A stretch of DNA of 64,000 bases from Oscillospiraceae bacterium (GCA_015064855.1 SVRK01000003.1:94594-158593), one strand, 5' to 3'; counted from the first letter of the stretch, positions 18,702-28,890 are shown. The notes: a model not told the origin generated them from the letters alone. Program-made: numbers and translations.

Positions 18702-18727
18702 TGTAGGGGAGTGGCTTGCTGCTCCCG
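18702..18727 (+). repeat. repeat family 3, copy 3
   Basis: tgtaggggagtggcttgctgctcccg; GGGAG/CTCCC stem. Confidence 0.7.
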
Positions 18728-18731
18728 AAAA

Positions 18732-18795
18732 ATCCACGCAGAAATGCGTGGATTTTCTTATACAAAAATCCCCACGAATTTCGTGGGGGTAATTT
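18732..18795. terminator. two terminator-like hairpins between convergent genes
   Basis: AAAATCCACGCA/TGCGTGGATTTT and AATCCCCACGAA/TTCGTGGGGGT. Confidence 0.65.
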
Positions 18796-19040
18796 CATTC
18801 TTCAATATCATTAAAATAATCTCTATCAAAAAACTCTTTAAGTGTTATACCGGCACCTTCACAAAAGCGTTTAATAGTAATAACCTTTGAGCATTTTGTT
18901 CTGCCTTTAATCAAATCGTATATGGCAGAGGGTGACATACCGCCCTTTAGGGAGGCATCACATATGTTGAGATTCTTCTCGCTACAAATTTCATTTATTC
19001 TTTTTACAATTGCATCATTTAAATTCATGATCATCATTCC
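18795..19040 (-). CDS. XRE-family HTH regulator (exact start uncertain; ORF extends to 19070)
   Basis: MNLNDAIVKRINEICSEKNLNICDASLKGGMSPSAIYDLIKGRTKCSKVITIKRFCEGAGITLKEFF: Cro/C1-type HTH. Confidence 0.85.
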   Translation of the reverse strand, partial: GMMIMNLNDAIVKRINEICSEKNLNICDASLKGGMSPSAIYDLIKGRTKCSKVITIKRFCEGAGITLKEFFDRDYFNDIEE

Positions 19041-19100
19041 TTTGCGGAGTTCCTTTACGTTGTTCCACAATTATTGTATGATTGTTTGCAAATTTTCTCT

Positions 19101-19114
19101 CGTGGAATTCCACG
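19101..19114. promoter_or_regulatory. perfect palindrome CGTGGAATTCCACG, candidate operator
   Basis: Directly upstream of the -35 at 19118; half-site TTCCACGAT recurs at 19057-19071 (variant TTCCACAAT) and 19150-19165. Confidence 0.55.
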
Positions 19115-19117
19115 ATA

Positions 19118-19146
19118 TTGACTTGTTTATTTAAAAAATGTATAAT
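19118..19146 (+). promoter_or_regulatory. sigma-A promoter (TTGACT-N17-TATAAT)
   Basis: Near-perfect hexamers, spacing 17, upstream of the ATG at 19178. Confidence 0.75.
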
Positions 19147-19177
19147 AATATCGGAGTTCCACGATTGGAGAGAGAAA

Positions 19178-19633
19178 ATGATAATAACATTTATAGGACA
19201 CAGTAGATTGTTTTCAAAGGATGATTTGAAAGAAAAAATTGTCGAATCTGTTAGCAGAATAGCAACAAAAGATGAAAAAATAACGTTTTATTGCGGTGGA
19301 TATGGCGATTTCGATAGGATTGCCTTGACCTCTTGTCACTATATAAAAAGCAAATACAAGAATGTCGAAATAGTATATGTTACTCCATATTTGACAAAGC
19401 CACATCAAGAAAAAATAAACGTTTTGATAGGTGAGAGGGTATATGATTCTATTATATATCCGCCGATTGAGAGTGTGCCACCTAAATTAGCAATAATTAA
19501 ACGCAACGAATGGATGATTGATAAATCCGAAATTATTATATCATTTGTTGAGCACTCATATGGCGGCGCCTACAGGAGCTTTAAATATGCTAAGAAAAGA
19601 GATAAGAAAATTATAAATTTGGCTAATTTTTAA
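19178..19633 (+). CDS. SLOG-like (Rossmannoid, DprA/LOG superfamily-like) protein
   Basis: MIITFIGHSRLF...ITFYCGGYGDFDRIALTSC...NEWMIDKSEIIISFVEHSYGGAYRSFKYAKKRDKKIINLA. Confidence 0.7.
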   Translation: MIITFIGHSRLFSKDDLKEKIVESVSRIATKDEKITFYCGGYGDFDRIALTSCHYIKSKYKNVEIVYVTPYLTKPHQEKINVLIGERVYDSIIYPPIESVPPKLAIIKRNEWMIDKSEIIISFVEHSYGGAYRSFKYAKKRDKKIINLANF

Positions 19634-19711
19634 AGTATTTTAATGTTGATTTTTTCCTTGTAAAATGTTAAACTATAAATAACGTAAAAATTACTCGTTA
19701 AGGAGCAAAAA

Positions 19712-22417
19712 ATGAAGTACGAAAATAACTTTTATAGGGGCTACGATTTAGGTAGCTTGCCAAAGGATTCTATAAAGGAGCTTGAGGAGCTATCCCTTGA
19801 ATGTGCCAAAGAGGGCATTGTAATGCTAGAAAACAAAAACAACGTTTTGCCACTTAAAAAAGGCGACAACGTGTCTATTTTTGGTAGAATTCAAAGAGAA
19901 TATTACAAGAGTGGAACAGGCTCAGGCGGTCTTGTTAACGTAAAATATGTTACAAATATAGTTGACGAGCTTAAAAAATATGACGATATAAAAATCAACG
20001 AGGAGCTTTTGTCCGTTTACGAGGAGTGGAAAAAGGACAATCCGTTTGACAAGGGTCAGGGCTGGGGCGGTGAGCCTTGGTGCCAAAAGGAAATGGAAAT
20101 AGATATAGACCTTGTTAAAAAGGCAAGAGAATTTGGCGATAAAGCAATAGTTGTTATTGGACGCACTGCGGGCGAGGACAGAGATAACTCCGCATCCGAG
20201 GGTAGCTATCTTTTATCCAAGGGTGAAGAAGAATTGCTTTCCAAGGTTTCAAGCGTTTTTGATAAAATAATAGTTATATTAAACGTTGGCGCAATCATTG
20301 ATATGAAATGGGTAGAAAAATACAATATTTCATCCGTTTTATACGTATGGCAAGGCGGTATGTGTGGTGGAAAGGCTTGTGCCGAGGTCTTAATGGGATA
20401 CAGCCCATGCGGTAAGCTTGCTGATACCATTGCGTACGATATTGAGGACTACTCGTCAACTGCTAACTTTGGTGGCAAGGAAAACAATATATATAAAGAG
20501 GATATTTACGTAGGTTATCGTTACTTTGAAACGTTTGCGCCTGAAAAGGCTGTTTATCCGTTCGGTTATGGTCTATCCTACACGATTTTTGATGTTCAAG
20601 CAAGTGCGCACGTTGAAGATGGAAAAATTTTGGTTGAGGCAACTGTTGAAAACAAGGGTGACTACGCCGGTAAGGAGGTAGTGCAAATTTACTTTGGTGC
20701 ACCAAACGGCTCGCTCGGTAAAGCGAGAAAGGAGCTTGTTGCTTACGCTAAAACAAAAATGCTCGGAAAGGGCGAAAAAGAGACACTCTCCCTTGAATTT
20801 TCACTAAAAGATATGGCATGCTACGATGATTCTGGCGTGACAGGTAACAAAAACTCTTACGTTTTAGAGGCCGGTCAATACATAATTTACGTTGGTAAAT
20901 GTGTAAGATGTGCAGAGCCGATTTTTGCTTACGTTCAAGACGAAACAGTTGTTGTACGTAAAGCACTTCAAGCTCTTGCGCCAAAGACCTCGTTTGAGAG
21001 AATGAAAAACGTTGACGGCAGAATTGAATATGAATCCACGCCAACGGTTGAATATGACTTAATTGAAAGAATTAACAACAATTTGCCAAGCGAAATTCCA
21101 TATACAGGTGACAAGGGAATCAAGCTTGAGGATGTAAGAACAGGCAAAAACACAATTGATGAGTTTATTGCTCAATTAAATGCAGACGAGCTCTGCTGCT
21201 TGGTTCGTGGAGAAGGAATGAACTCTCCAAAGGTAACCCCAGGCACAGGCTGTGCATTCGGTGGCGTTACTGACGAGCTTATTTCTTATGGAGTGCCGAT
21301 TATTTGTGGCACAGATGGTCCGTCCGGAATCAGAATGGATAGCGGTGCAAGTGCAACAAGCATGCCAAACGGCACTTGCCTTGCATGTACCTTCAATGAT
21401 GCGCTTGTAAGCGAGCTTTATTCACTTGAAGGCGTTGAAATGACGGCATATGAAATTGACGTTATTCTTGGCCCCGGTATCAATATTCACAGAAGTCCAC
21501 TAAATGGTAGAAACTTTGAGTATTTCTCCGAAGACCCATACTTAACAGGTAAAATGGCGGTCGCGATTTCTAAAGGTCTTAATCGTGTTGGCGTTTATGC
21601 AACAATCAAGCACTTTATGGCTAACAGCCAAGAGTGGTATAGACATACAAACGATTCTGTGCTTTCCGAAAGAGCACTTCGCGAAATTTACGCGCGTCCA
21701 TTTGAAATTGCAGTTAAAGAGGGTGGCGTTAAAGCAATAATGACTGCGTATAATGCAGTTAACGGCTATCATGCAGCGTCTAACTATGACCTAACAAAAA
21801 CGTTGCTTCGCGATGATTGGGGCTATGATGGATTTGTAATGACCGACTGGTGGGCACACGTGACCAACCTTGATGGCACAACCTCAACAAAGGATTTTGC
21901 TTCAATGGTCAAATGCCAAAATGACATCTATATGGTTATGGAAAATGCAAAAAACAATCAAGATAACCTAAAAGAAAGCCTTGAAAATGGGTATCTAACA
22001 ATTGGCGAGCTTCAAGCTTGTGCAAAGCGTATTTGCGAGTTTGCAATGACTACACACGCATATGAAAGATTTAAGGAAAACGGCTTTAAATATGATGCTT
22101 CAAGCCTTGAAACCGAGAATATGTCACTTGAAGAAGCACTCGAAAACGTTCAGCTTGACACGGAAATAAAAATGCAATTTAAAAAGGCAGGCAGATACGT
22201 TGTTGAGCTAGAGTTTACTACATCTCAAAGCGAGCTTGCACAAATTAAAATACCATTGAAGATTAACAAAATGGAAGCTTGCACCTTTGTTGCGAAAGGT
22301 ACAAACGGAGGCATTGGCAAAGTAAAAGCAAGCACCTCAATTATGCAATGGGAGCAAAACCTTGTATTCAGCTCCGAAAACGAGGTAAAAATAAATAAAG
22401 TTAAGTTTTATATTTGA
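19712..22417 (+). CDS. glycoside hydrolase family 3 beta-glucosidase-like enzyme, permuted domain order
   Basis: GH3 C-type domain (AKEGIVMLENKNNVLPL) and Fn3-like domain precede the GH3 TIM-barrel (GTDGPSGIRMD, KHFMANSQE, VMTDWWAH). Confidence 0.9.
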   Translation: MKYENNFYRGYDLGSLPKDSIKELEELSLECAKEGIVMLENKNNVLPLKKGDNVSIFGRIQREYYKSGTGSGGLVNVKYVTNIVDELKKYDDIKINEELLSVYEEWKKDNPFDKGQGWGGEPWCQKEMEIDIDLVKKAREFGDKAIVVIGRTAGEDRDNSASEGSYLLSKGEEELLSKVSSVFDKIIVILNVGAIIDMKWVEKYNISSVLYVWQGGMCGGKACAEVLMGYSPCGKLADTIAYDIEDYSSTANFGGKENNIYKEDIYVGYRYFETFAPEKAVYPFGYGLSYTIFDVQASAHVEDGKILVEATVENKGDYAGKEVVQIYFGAPNGSLGKARKELVAYAKTKMLGKGEKETLSLEFSLKDMACYDDSGVTGNKNSYVLEAGQYIIYVGKCVRCAEPIFAYVQDETVVVRKALQALAPKTSFERMKNVDGRIEYESTPTVEYDLIERINNNLPSEIPYTGDKGIKLEDVRTGKNTIDEFIAQLNADELCCLVRGEGMNSPKVTPGTGCAFGGVTDELISYGVPIICGTDGPSGIRMDSGASATSMPNGTCLACTFNDALVSELYSLEGVEMTAYEIDVILGPGINIHRSPLNGRNFEYFSEDPYLTGKMAVAISKGLNRVGVYATIKHFMANSQEWYRHTNDSVLSERALREIYARPFEIAVKEGGVKAIMTAYNAVNGYHAASNYDLTKTLLRDDWGYDGFVMTDWWAHVTNLDGTTSTKDFASMVKCQNDIYMVMENAKNNQDNLKESLENGYLTIGELQACAKRICEFAMTTHAYERFKENGFKYDASSLETENMSLEEALENVQLDTEIKMQFKKAGRYVVELEFTTSQSELAQIKIPLKINKMEACTFVAKGTNGGIGKVKASTSIMQWEQNLVFSSENEVKINKVKFYI

Positions 22418-22425
22418 GGTATAAA

Positions 22426-22941
22426 ATGCAAGATGTTTTAATTGTAGTCGATATGCAAAACGACTTTATTGATGGCACTCTTGGTACACCAGAGGCACAG
22501 ACAATAGTACCAAGCGTTGTTTCACTTGTAAGATCTCACAAGGGTAGGGTGATTTTTACAAAAGACACACACTCCCCCGACTATTTATCTACAAATGAAG
22601 GCAAAAATCTTCCCGTTGAGCATTGTATAAAGGGCACACACGGTTGGGAAATATGTGATTCTTTGAAGGAGTACGTAACAGAAGTAATAGAAAAACCAAC
22701 CTTTGGCTCACTTGATCTTGCAGAACAACTGAAGGAAGAAAATAAGAAAAATCCCATCGGCAAAATCACACTTGTCGGTCTTTGCACCGATATTTGCGTT
22801 ATTTCTAACACACTGCTTTTAAAAGCAACCTTCCCTGAGGCTGAAATTTCGGTTGTTTCAAATGCGTGTGCAGGCGTAACTCCCGAAAGCCACGAAAACG
22901 CACTTAATGCGATGAAAATGTGTCAAATTACAATTAAATAA
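22426..22941 (+). CDS. isochorismatase-family cysteine hydrolase (nicotinamidase-like)
   Basis: VLIVVDMQNDFIDG; FTKDTHSPDYL; VGLCTDICVISN. Confidence 0.9.
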   Translation: MQDVLIVVDMQNDFIDGTLGTPEAQTIVPSVVSLVRSHKGRVIFTKDTHSPDYLSTNEGKNLPVEHCIKGTHGWEICDSLKEYVTEVIEKPTFGSLDLAEQLKEENKKNPIGKITLVGLCTDICVISNTLLLKATFPEAEISVVSNACAGVTPESHENALNAMKMCQITIK

Positions 22942-22985
22942 TTAGAAATCGCACCGAGAACCGGTGCGATTTCTAATTTTTAATA
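22941..22985. terminator. strong rho-independent terminator
   Basis: ATTAGAAATCGCACCG/CGGTGCGATTTCTAAT 16 bp stem. Confidence 0.85.
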
Positions 22986-23010
22986 AAGTATAAATAATAC
23001 TATTTAAATA

Positions 23011-23039
23011 TTGATTTTCAAAGAAAAGAGTATTATAAT
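23011..23039 (+). promoter_or_regulatory. sigma-A-like promoter (TTGATT-N17-TATAAT)
   Basis: Hexamers, spacing 17, upstream of the gene at 23075. Confidence 0.6.
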
Positions 23040-23074
23040 AATATTAATTTTTAAGATTATAGAGGAGAAAAAAT

Positions 23075-23893
23075 ATGTCTGATACGTCATTGTTTGGAAC
23101 GCGCCACATTGTACTTATCATTGTGTCGCTTCTATTAATAGTAGGACTTTACATTCTTTCGCGCAAGGTCAGCATTAAAAATCTTTCAAAAATTTTATTG
23201 GGTGTTGGTCTGGTGTCGGAAACCATAAAGGTTTTTGCCTACATAATTATGAATGAGCATAAGGAATATCTTCCCGGTGTTACCTTCAGCGGGGTTTTGC
23301 CTAAAACAGATTTACCATTCCAGCTTTGCTCAATCCAAATCCTATTTATTTTAATTGTTAATCTAGTAAAGAGCGAGAAGGTAAAGCGTTTTATTTACAG
23401 CTTTATGGTACCAAGCTGTATGATCGGTGGTGTTGCCGCAATATTAATAGCGACAAGCTCATCAAGAAGTAACTGGATAATTGCTTTCCAATATTTCCTC
23501 TATCATGTTGCAATAGTTGTTTTTGGACTCCGCTTGCTCACCGCAAAGGAAATGAAATGGAGAATAAAGGATTATCGAAATGCACTTATAATGCTGACGG
23601 GAATAATTTTCTTCTCAATTTACATAAACAGTATGTTATTCGATGGAATTAGCGACATAAACTTTATGTATGTGGTTCATCCACCGCAGGACGGACTTCC
23701 TTATCTAAATGATAACGACGGATGGCTTGGCTACATACTCCGTTACTTGCTTCTTGTTTTGGTTGCAATTACCGCAACCTATTCAAAGGCTATCGTTTCT
23801 TCAATTATAGAGCACTCAAAGAAGAAAAAAGCAAGATCCGAAGAAATACCGGAAGCAGAGGAAGCTTTAGAGGCTGAACTAATTGAAAAATAA
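23075..23893 (+). CDS. YwaF/TIGR02206-like integral membrane protein
   Basis: Multiple TM segments, LPFQLCSIQ motif; 272 aa. Confidence 0.65.
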   Translation: MSDTSLFGTRHIVLIIVSLLLIVGLYILSRKVSIKNLSKILLGVGLVSETIKVFAYIIMNEHKEYLPGVTFSGVLPKTDLPFQLCSIQILFILIVNLVKSEKVKRFIYSFMVPSCMIGGVAAILIATSSSRSNWIIAFQYFLYHVAIVVFGLRLLTAKEMKWRIKDYRNALIMLTGIIFFSIYINSMLFDGISDINFMYVVHPPQDGLPYLNDNDGWLGYILRYLLLVLVAITATYSKAIVSSIIEHSKKKKARSEEIPEAEEALEAELIEK

Positions 23894-23911
23894 AATGAAG
23901 GGCAGATAGAT

Positions 23912-26900
23912 ATGAAAAAGAAAGTTTTATTAAGTATAGTATTAGCTTTAGTGACAATTTTTGTAGTTGTCGTTTTGGCTTCCTGTACGGGCGGTGGCTC
24001 AAGTACAGATTGTGTGCACGAGTGGAATGAGCTATCAAGACAAGCTGCGGGCTGTGAAAAGCCGGGTGTTCTGGAACGTGAATGTGTAAAGTGCGGTCAA
24101 AGGGATAATCAACACCTTGACCCGATAGGTCATACGATAGTAGAGAATAAGGGATATGCCGCAACCTGTACCGAGCCTGGCTTGAGCGATGGTACATATT
24201 GTGAAATGTGTAAATACGAGCTTCAACCAAGAAGTGAAATCTCACCCAAAGGACATAATTACCAAACCGTTTTTGGATACAAGGCGACTTGCTTTGAAAA
24301 CGGTCTTACAGACGGTGAGGCTTGTGCTGATTGCGGAGAGGTTTTCGTTGAGCAAAATGTAATATTTGCAACAGGTCACGATTGGGTGACGGATTATGGC
24401 TATTATGCAACCTGTGAAGGTGAGGGACTTACTTCCGGCTCACATTGTTATCTCTGTGGCGAGATAGGTGAAGAGCAAGAGGTTATTCCTCCACTTGGTC
24501 ACTATTTTGTAAGCGCAGGTATAAGAGAATCAACTTGTACCCAGCCTGGATATTCATATGGTACTTATTGTTCAAATTGTTATACACAGGGCGAGAGTGA
24601 GAGAGAGCTTCCTCTTGCTGACCATACACCGGTTGTCGATGAGGGATATTTACCAACCTGTACTAAAAACGGCCTTACAGAAGGCTCACATTGTAGTTAC
24701 TGTGAAGCTGTAATTGACGAGCAAAAAATTATAGATTATTTAGGACACAAAATAGTTTCCTTTGGTGGCACAGATGCAACGTGTGAAAAAGTAGGCAAAT
24801 CAGAGGGCTTAAAATGTGAGGAATGCGGATATATAATTAAGGATTCCGTATCTATACCAAAGGCAAAGCATACATTTGAAAATGGAACGTGCAAGGTTTG
24901 TGCACTTACAGCTTCAAGCGGTCTTTCTTATGAAAAGAATTCCACCGGTAATGGCTATATCGTAATAGGCAAGGGCGATTTTTCAGGCAACGAGCTTGTT
25001 GTTCCCGATGTCTATGAAGGACTTCCGGTTTTAGCAATTGGTGAAAATGCATTTAAAAATGAGAATTTAACAAGCGTTATACTTGCAGGTGATACCGTAG
25101 CTATTGAGCGCGGTGCATTTGAGGGCTGTACTCAACTCACCGAGGTTAAATTGCCAAAGAGCGTGGTGGAAATTAACGAAAACGCATTTGATGGCTGCAC
25201 ATCGCTTGAATATGTAGATTGCGAGGATTTTGCACAAAGCTACGAGTGGTCAAAATCTTGGAGTGGTGACGAGGATATTCTAATCAAATCCGAGCAAAAG
25301 GACGGACTTACCGCATTTGAAATCTATCTTTTAGCTATGGAAGCTATGCAAAAGAATATTGATAGATTTATAATGGACGTAAATCAAAAAACAGACGTTT
25401 ACTTAAACGGAATGCTATATCAAAGCGCAACAAATAAACAATATTACGAGTGCGTTTTAGATGACGTTTATTCATATCAAAATGACGGGCAAGCCGAAAT
25501 GTGGGTTTGGTACGTTGACGAGATTGCATACCTCGTTCAAAACGGTGCTTACTATAAAATGGAAGCTAGTCCTGAATATTTCCGTGATTTTTCAAATCAA
25601 ATGATGGAAACCTTAAATGTTTTTGAGGAAAAATATTTTGATAACGCAGAGTTTTACCGCAATTCTGACGGAACGTATACTCTTGTTTTAGTTATGAGTA
25701 ACGAAAATATGGCAGACCTAGTTGAAAGAGTTTTAGGTATAACTGACAATAGTGTTACAATGACCTCTTGTATTTATTCTTACGATTTTGATTCTAACGG
25801 ATACCTTGCGTCTATGTATGCTGATGCAGAGTTTTCTATGTCAGCGGGAGAGTATATCGCATCCGGAATGCTTGACCAAGACGTTGTTTTAAAAGAGGTT
25901 GGCACGCTTCAAAGCGTTACACAACCCCAAGGTAGCTTTATAGACATTACAAACAGAAATTGTACTCATCCAAGCTCCAAAAGAGTAACGGTAAAGGGCT
26001 TTGATGCTACTTGTACTATGGATGGTATTACAGACGGTATATATTGCTCAAACTGCTATGCAACTATTAAGTCTTCCGAAATAATAGAAGCAAAGGGACA
26101 CAGCTATGAGAATGGTAAGTGTACTGCTTGCGGTATACTTGAAAACCAAAGCACAGGCCTATATTATGAAATTTCAGAGGACGGAAGGACTGTGTATCTT
26201 GCAGGAGTTGGCACATTTGACGGCACACGCGTTGTAATTCCAGAAACAGTGTTTGGCGTGCCGGTTGTTGGCATTAAAGCGGATGCGTTTGACGGCGCAA
26301 AAATCACGTCCATAGTCTTGCCTAAAACTATAACCGTTATAGAAAAAGGTGCACTTGACAGCTTGAAAAATGTTTCCTGCTCAACATCTGTCGTAAAGCT
26401 TTTACCAAGCAATATAGAGGTATTAACTCTTACAGAAGGAACGATTATAACAAAGGATGACTTTGCTAATCTTACTGAGCTTAAAATGATTACCTTGTCA
26501 AAAGCAATAGAGAGCCTAGAAATTGCAGACGGAGCATTTGAAAACTGCACAAAGCTATATATAATTTGTAACTACTCATCACTTGAAATTACAGAGGGTG
26601 ATGAAACCGCAAACGGTGGAATTGCCAAGTATGCTAGGATGGTAAATGAAAGAATAGAGGACGATGGCAAATACACTCTTATAGGCGACTTTATGTTCTA
26701 TCAAAACGGTAGTGATGGCTATATTTTATCAATGTGGTTCGGCACAGGCGACACATTGGTGCTCCCCGATAGCATAAACGGAGAAATCTATACTATATCA
26801 CGTTATGTTTTCGAAAACAATACCGATATAGTAAGCCTTACAATCCCTGTTGGCATAAAGATAGAAAGATATGCGTTTAGCGGTTGCACAAGCATCAAAT

Positions 26901-28204
26901 ATTTAACAGCCGAGAGTGACAATATTTCAAACGTTCCTAAGGATTCTCTAACCGATATTGTTGTGTTAGGGGAAACGATGACGATATATTCACTTTCGGG
27001 CATTAAAAACTTATCGTCAATTACGATTTCAAGCTCTATAAAGTCAATAGAAACAGGCTTTAACAGTGTTCTTTCAGAAGATTCGAAGGTTTACTATTTA
27101 GGAACGCTTGAGGATTGGTGCAAGATTGAATTTAAATATTATGAATCAAATCCGATGAACCGTACCGAAAATGTATATATAGACGGTGAAATAATCACAA
27201 ATCTTGTAATACCCGAGAGTATAACCGAAATAAAGGATTTTGCGTTCTATAGCTGTAAAACCTTAGTAGGCGTAATTATACCAAACAACGTAACAACAAT
27301 AGGAAAACAAGCATTTTGCGAATGCGATGCTTTAACCGGCGTAACGATAGGTGAGAGCGTTATAAATATCGGCGAAGGCGCATTCAAATATTGTACTGCA
27401 ATTACCGAAATAAACTTCAATGCAACAGCTGTGCAGGATTTGAGCGATTATAGTGAAACATTTGGAAACGCAGGAAAGCAAGCGGCTGGAATAAATGTAA
27501 ACATTGGCAAAAACGTAACCAGAATACCGGCGAGCCTGTTTTACGTGCCTTCTTACTATAATACATCTTCAGCTAATATAGTAAGCGTAACTTTTGAAGA
27601 CGGTAGTGTATGCAAAAGCATTGGAAATACTGCATTTGCAAATTGCAAAACATTGTCAGGAAGCTTAATTATACCAAATGGTGTAACCAGCATAGGAGAA
27701 TATGCATTTTCTGAATGCGAAGAACTCACAAGCATAACAATACCAAATACAGTAACGAGTATTGGTGAAGAGGCATTTTACTCGTGTTATAAAATAGAAA
27801 ATGCAACAATGCCAACTATTGCAATCCCATTTATTGCTAAAACCGTCTTGAAGAGTGTAGTAATAAACGGTGGAACTGAAATACCAGATAAAGCGTTCTA
27901 TAATTGTTATGCATTGACAAGCATAGAGTTGCCTGACAGCATAACAAGCATAGGAGAGTATGCATTCTATTATTGCAAGATAACAAGCATAGAAATACCA
28001 AGTGAGGTAACAAGCATTGGAAAATATGCGTTTGGCTATTGTTCAAAATTGACAAGCGCAACCTTTGCGAATACAAGTGGCTGGTATATAACAGAAACTA
28101 AAGGAGCTTTAAGCGGCACCGAGGTTGATGTAACGGATGCTGCGGCAAATGCGACAATGCTTAAAACTTATACCTCGGATTACAATTATTGGTACAAAAA
28201 ATAA
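23912..28204 (+). CDS. large lipoprotein with N-terminal Cys-rich modules and BspA-type LRR_5 repeats
   Basis: Lipobox VLASC; repeats GHxxVxxxGYxATCxxxGLTxGxHCxxCG; repeats of VTSIGEYAFSECEELTSITIPNTVTSIGEEAF. Confidence 0.88.
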   Translation: MKKKVLLSIVLALVTIFVVVVLASCTGGGSSTDCVHEWNELSRQAAGCEKPGVLERECVKCGQRDNQHLDPIGHTIVENKGYAATCTEPGLSDGTYCEMCKYELQPRSEISPKGHNYQTVFGYKATCFENGLTDGEACADCGEVFVEQNVIFATGHDWVTDYGYYATCEGEGLTSGSHCYLCGEIGEEQEVIPPLGHYFVSAGIRESTCTQPGYSYGTYCSNCYTQGESERELPLADHTPVVDEGYLPTCTKNGLTEGSHCSYCEAVIDEQKIIDYLGHKIVSFGGTDATCEKVGKSEGLKCEECGYIIKDSVSIPKAKHTFENGTCKVCALTASSGLSYEKNSTGNGYIVIGKGDFSGNELVVPDVYEGLPVLAIGENAFKNENLTSVILAGDTVAIERGAFEGCTQLTEVKLPKSVVEINENAFDGCTSLEYVDCEDFAQSYEWSKSWSGDEDILIKSEQKDGLTAFEIYLLAMEAMQKNIDRFIMDVNQKTDVYLNGMLYQSATNKQYYECVLDDVYSYQNDGQAEMWVWYVDEIAYLVQNGAYYKMEASPEYFRDFSNQMMETLNVFEEKYFDNAEFYRNSDGTYTLVLVMSNENMADLVERVLGITDNSVTMTSCIYSYDFDSNGYLASMYADAEFSMSAGEYIASGMLDQDVVLKEVGTLQSVTQPQGSFIDITNRNCTHPSSKRVTVKGFDATCTMDGITDGIYCSNCYATIKSSEIIEAKGHSYENGKCTACGILENQSTGLYYEISEDGRTVYLAGVGTFDGTRVVIPETVFGVPVVGIKADAFDGAKITSIVLPKTITVIEKGALDSLKNVSCSTSVVKLLPSNIEVLTLTEGTIITKDDFANLTELKMITLSKAIESLEIADGAFENCTKLYIICNYSSLEITEGDETANGGIAKYARMVNERIEDDGKYTLIGDFMFYQNGSDGYILSMWFGTGDTLVLPDSINGEIYTISRYVFENNTDIVSLTIPVGIKIERYAFSGCTSIKYLTAESDNISNVPKDSLTDIVVLGETMTIYSLSGIKNLSSITISSSIKSIETGFNSVLSEDSKVYYLGTLEDWCKIEFKYYESNPMNRTENVYIDGEIITNLVIPESITEIKDFAFYSCKTLVGVIIPNNVTTIGKQAFCECDALTGVTIGESVINIGEGAFKYCTAITEINFNATAVQDLSDYSETFGNAGKQAAGINVNIGKNVTRIPASLFYVPSYYNTSSANIVSVTFEDGSVCKSIGNTAFANCKTLSGSLIIPNGVTSIGEYAFSECEELTSITIPNTVTSIGEEAFYSCYKIENATMPTIAIPFIAKTVLKSVVINGGTEIPDKAFYNCYALTSIELPDSITSIGEYAFYYCKITSIEIPSEVTSIGKYAFGYCSKLTSATFANTSGWYITETKGALSGTEVDVTDAAANATMLKTYTSDYNYWYKK

Positions 28205-28272
28205 AACAAAAACGCACACCCAAGGGCGTGCAAAATTAGCGGAGAAATCGCAAAATCTTTCACCAATACGCG

Positions 28273-28334
28273 GTAGGGGCGCACAGCCAATTTGGCTGTA
28301 TGTTCGCCCGCGGGCGTTCACAGAACGCCCCTAC
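28273..28334. repeat. repeat family 3, long inverted copy
   Basis: gtaggggcg(28273-28281)/cgcccctac(28326-28334) flanking internal palindromes cagccaatttggctg and cgcccgcgggcg. Confidence 0.7.
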
Positions 28335-28370
28335 GGATAGAAAAAATTGCTCTGCAGTAAACAAATAATT

Positions 28371-28405
28371 AACCCCGACAGATTGTGAAGTCTGTCGGGG
28401 TTTGC
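28371..28405. terminator. terminator-like hairpin
   Basis: AACCCCGACAGA/TCTGTCGGGGTT. Confidence 0.75.
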
Positions 28406-28426
28406 TATTCTATAAATTGTGATTGG

Positions 28427-28771
28427 TTAGACTGATACGCCTCCAAATACAACAGCACAAAAAAGCACAAATAGCATGAGAATCTCGATACTTCCTACAG
28501 CTAAATTGATGAAAGACAATACAAAGGTAGTCTTTTTTAGTTTTATCATTCTTTTCGCCTTAATAATTCCGATAATACCTACAGGTATACCTACAAGCAA
28601 AATAATGCCACTTCCTCCAATGCCGATAATCTCCAGCAACTTAAACAAGGAATTAGAATTCAGAATATTTGTAGGAGTATTAGACCACCAAACAACAAAA
28701 GGTATAACCAAGCATATTGCAAGTTCTAACCCAAAAATAATCTTATCGAATACCGTATTGTTTTCTTTCAT
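28427..28771 (-). CDS. small integral membrane protein, unknown function
   Basis: MKENNTVFDKIIFGLELAICLVIPFVVWW...; about three hydrophobic segments. Confidence 0.55.
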   Translation of the reverse strand: MKENNTVFDKIIFGLELAICLVIPFVVWWSNTPTNILNSNSLFKLLEIIGIGGSGIILLVGIPVGIIGIIKAKRMIKLKKTTFVLSFINLAVGSIEILMLFVLFCAVVFGGVSV

Positions 28772-28890
28772 ATACAATCAGACTCCATTAGTCAAATTCT
28801 TATTTATCTCTCTGCTTTATCGCCAGTTTCGCCTTTGTATTACAAAGGCTTCGGGCAAAGCCCATACCCCTAAGGTTGCGCGCGTCCAAA

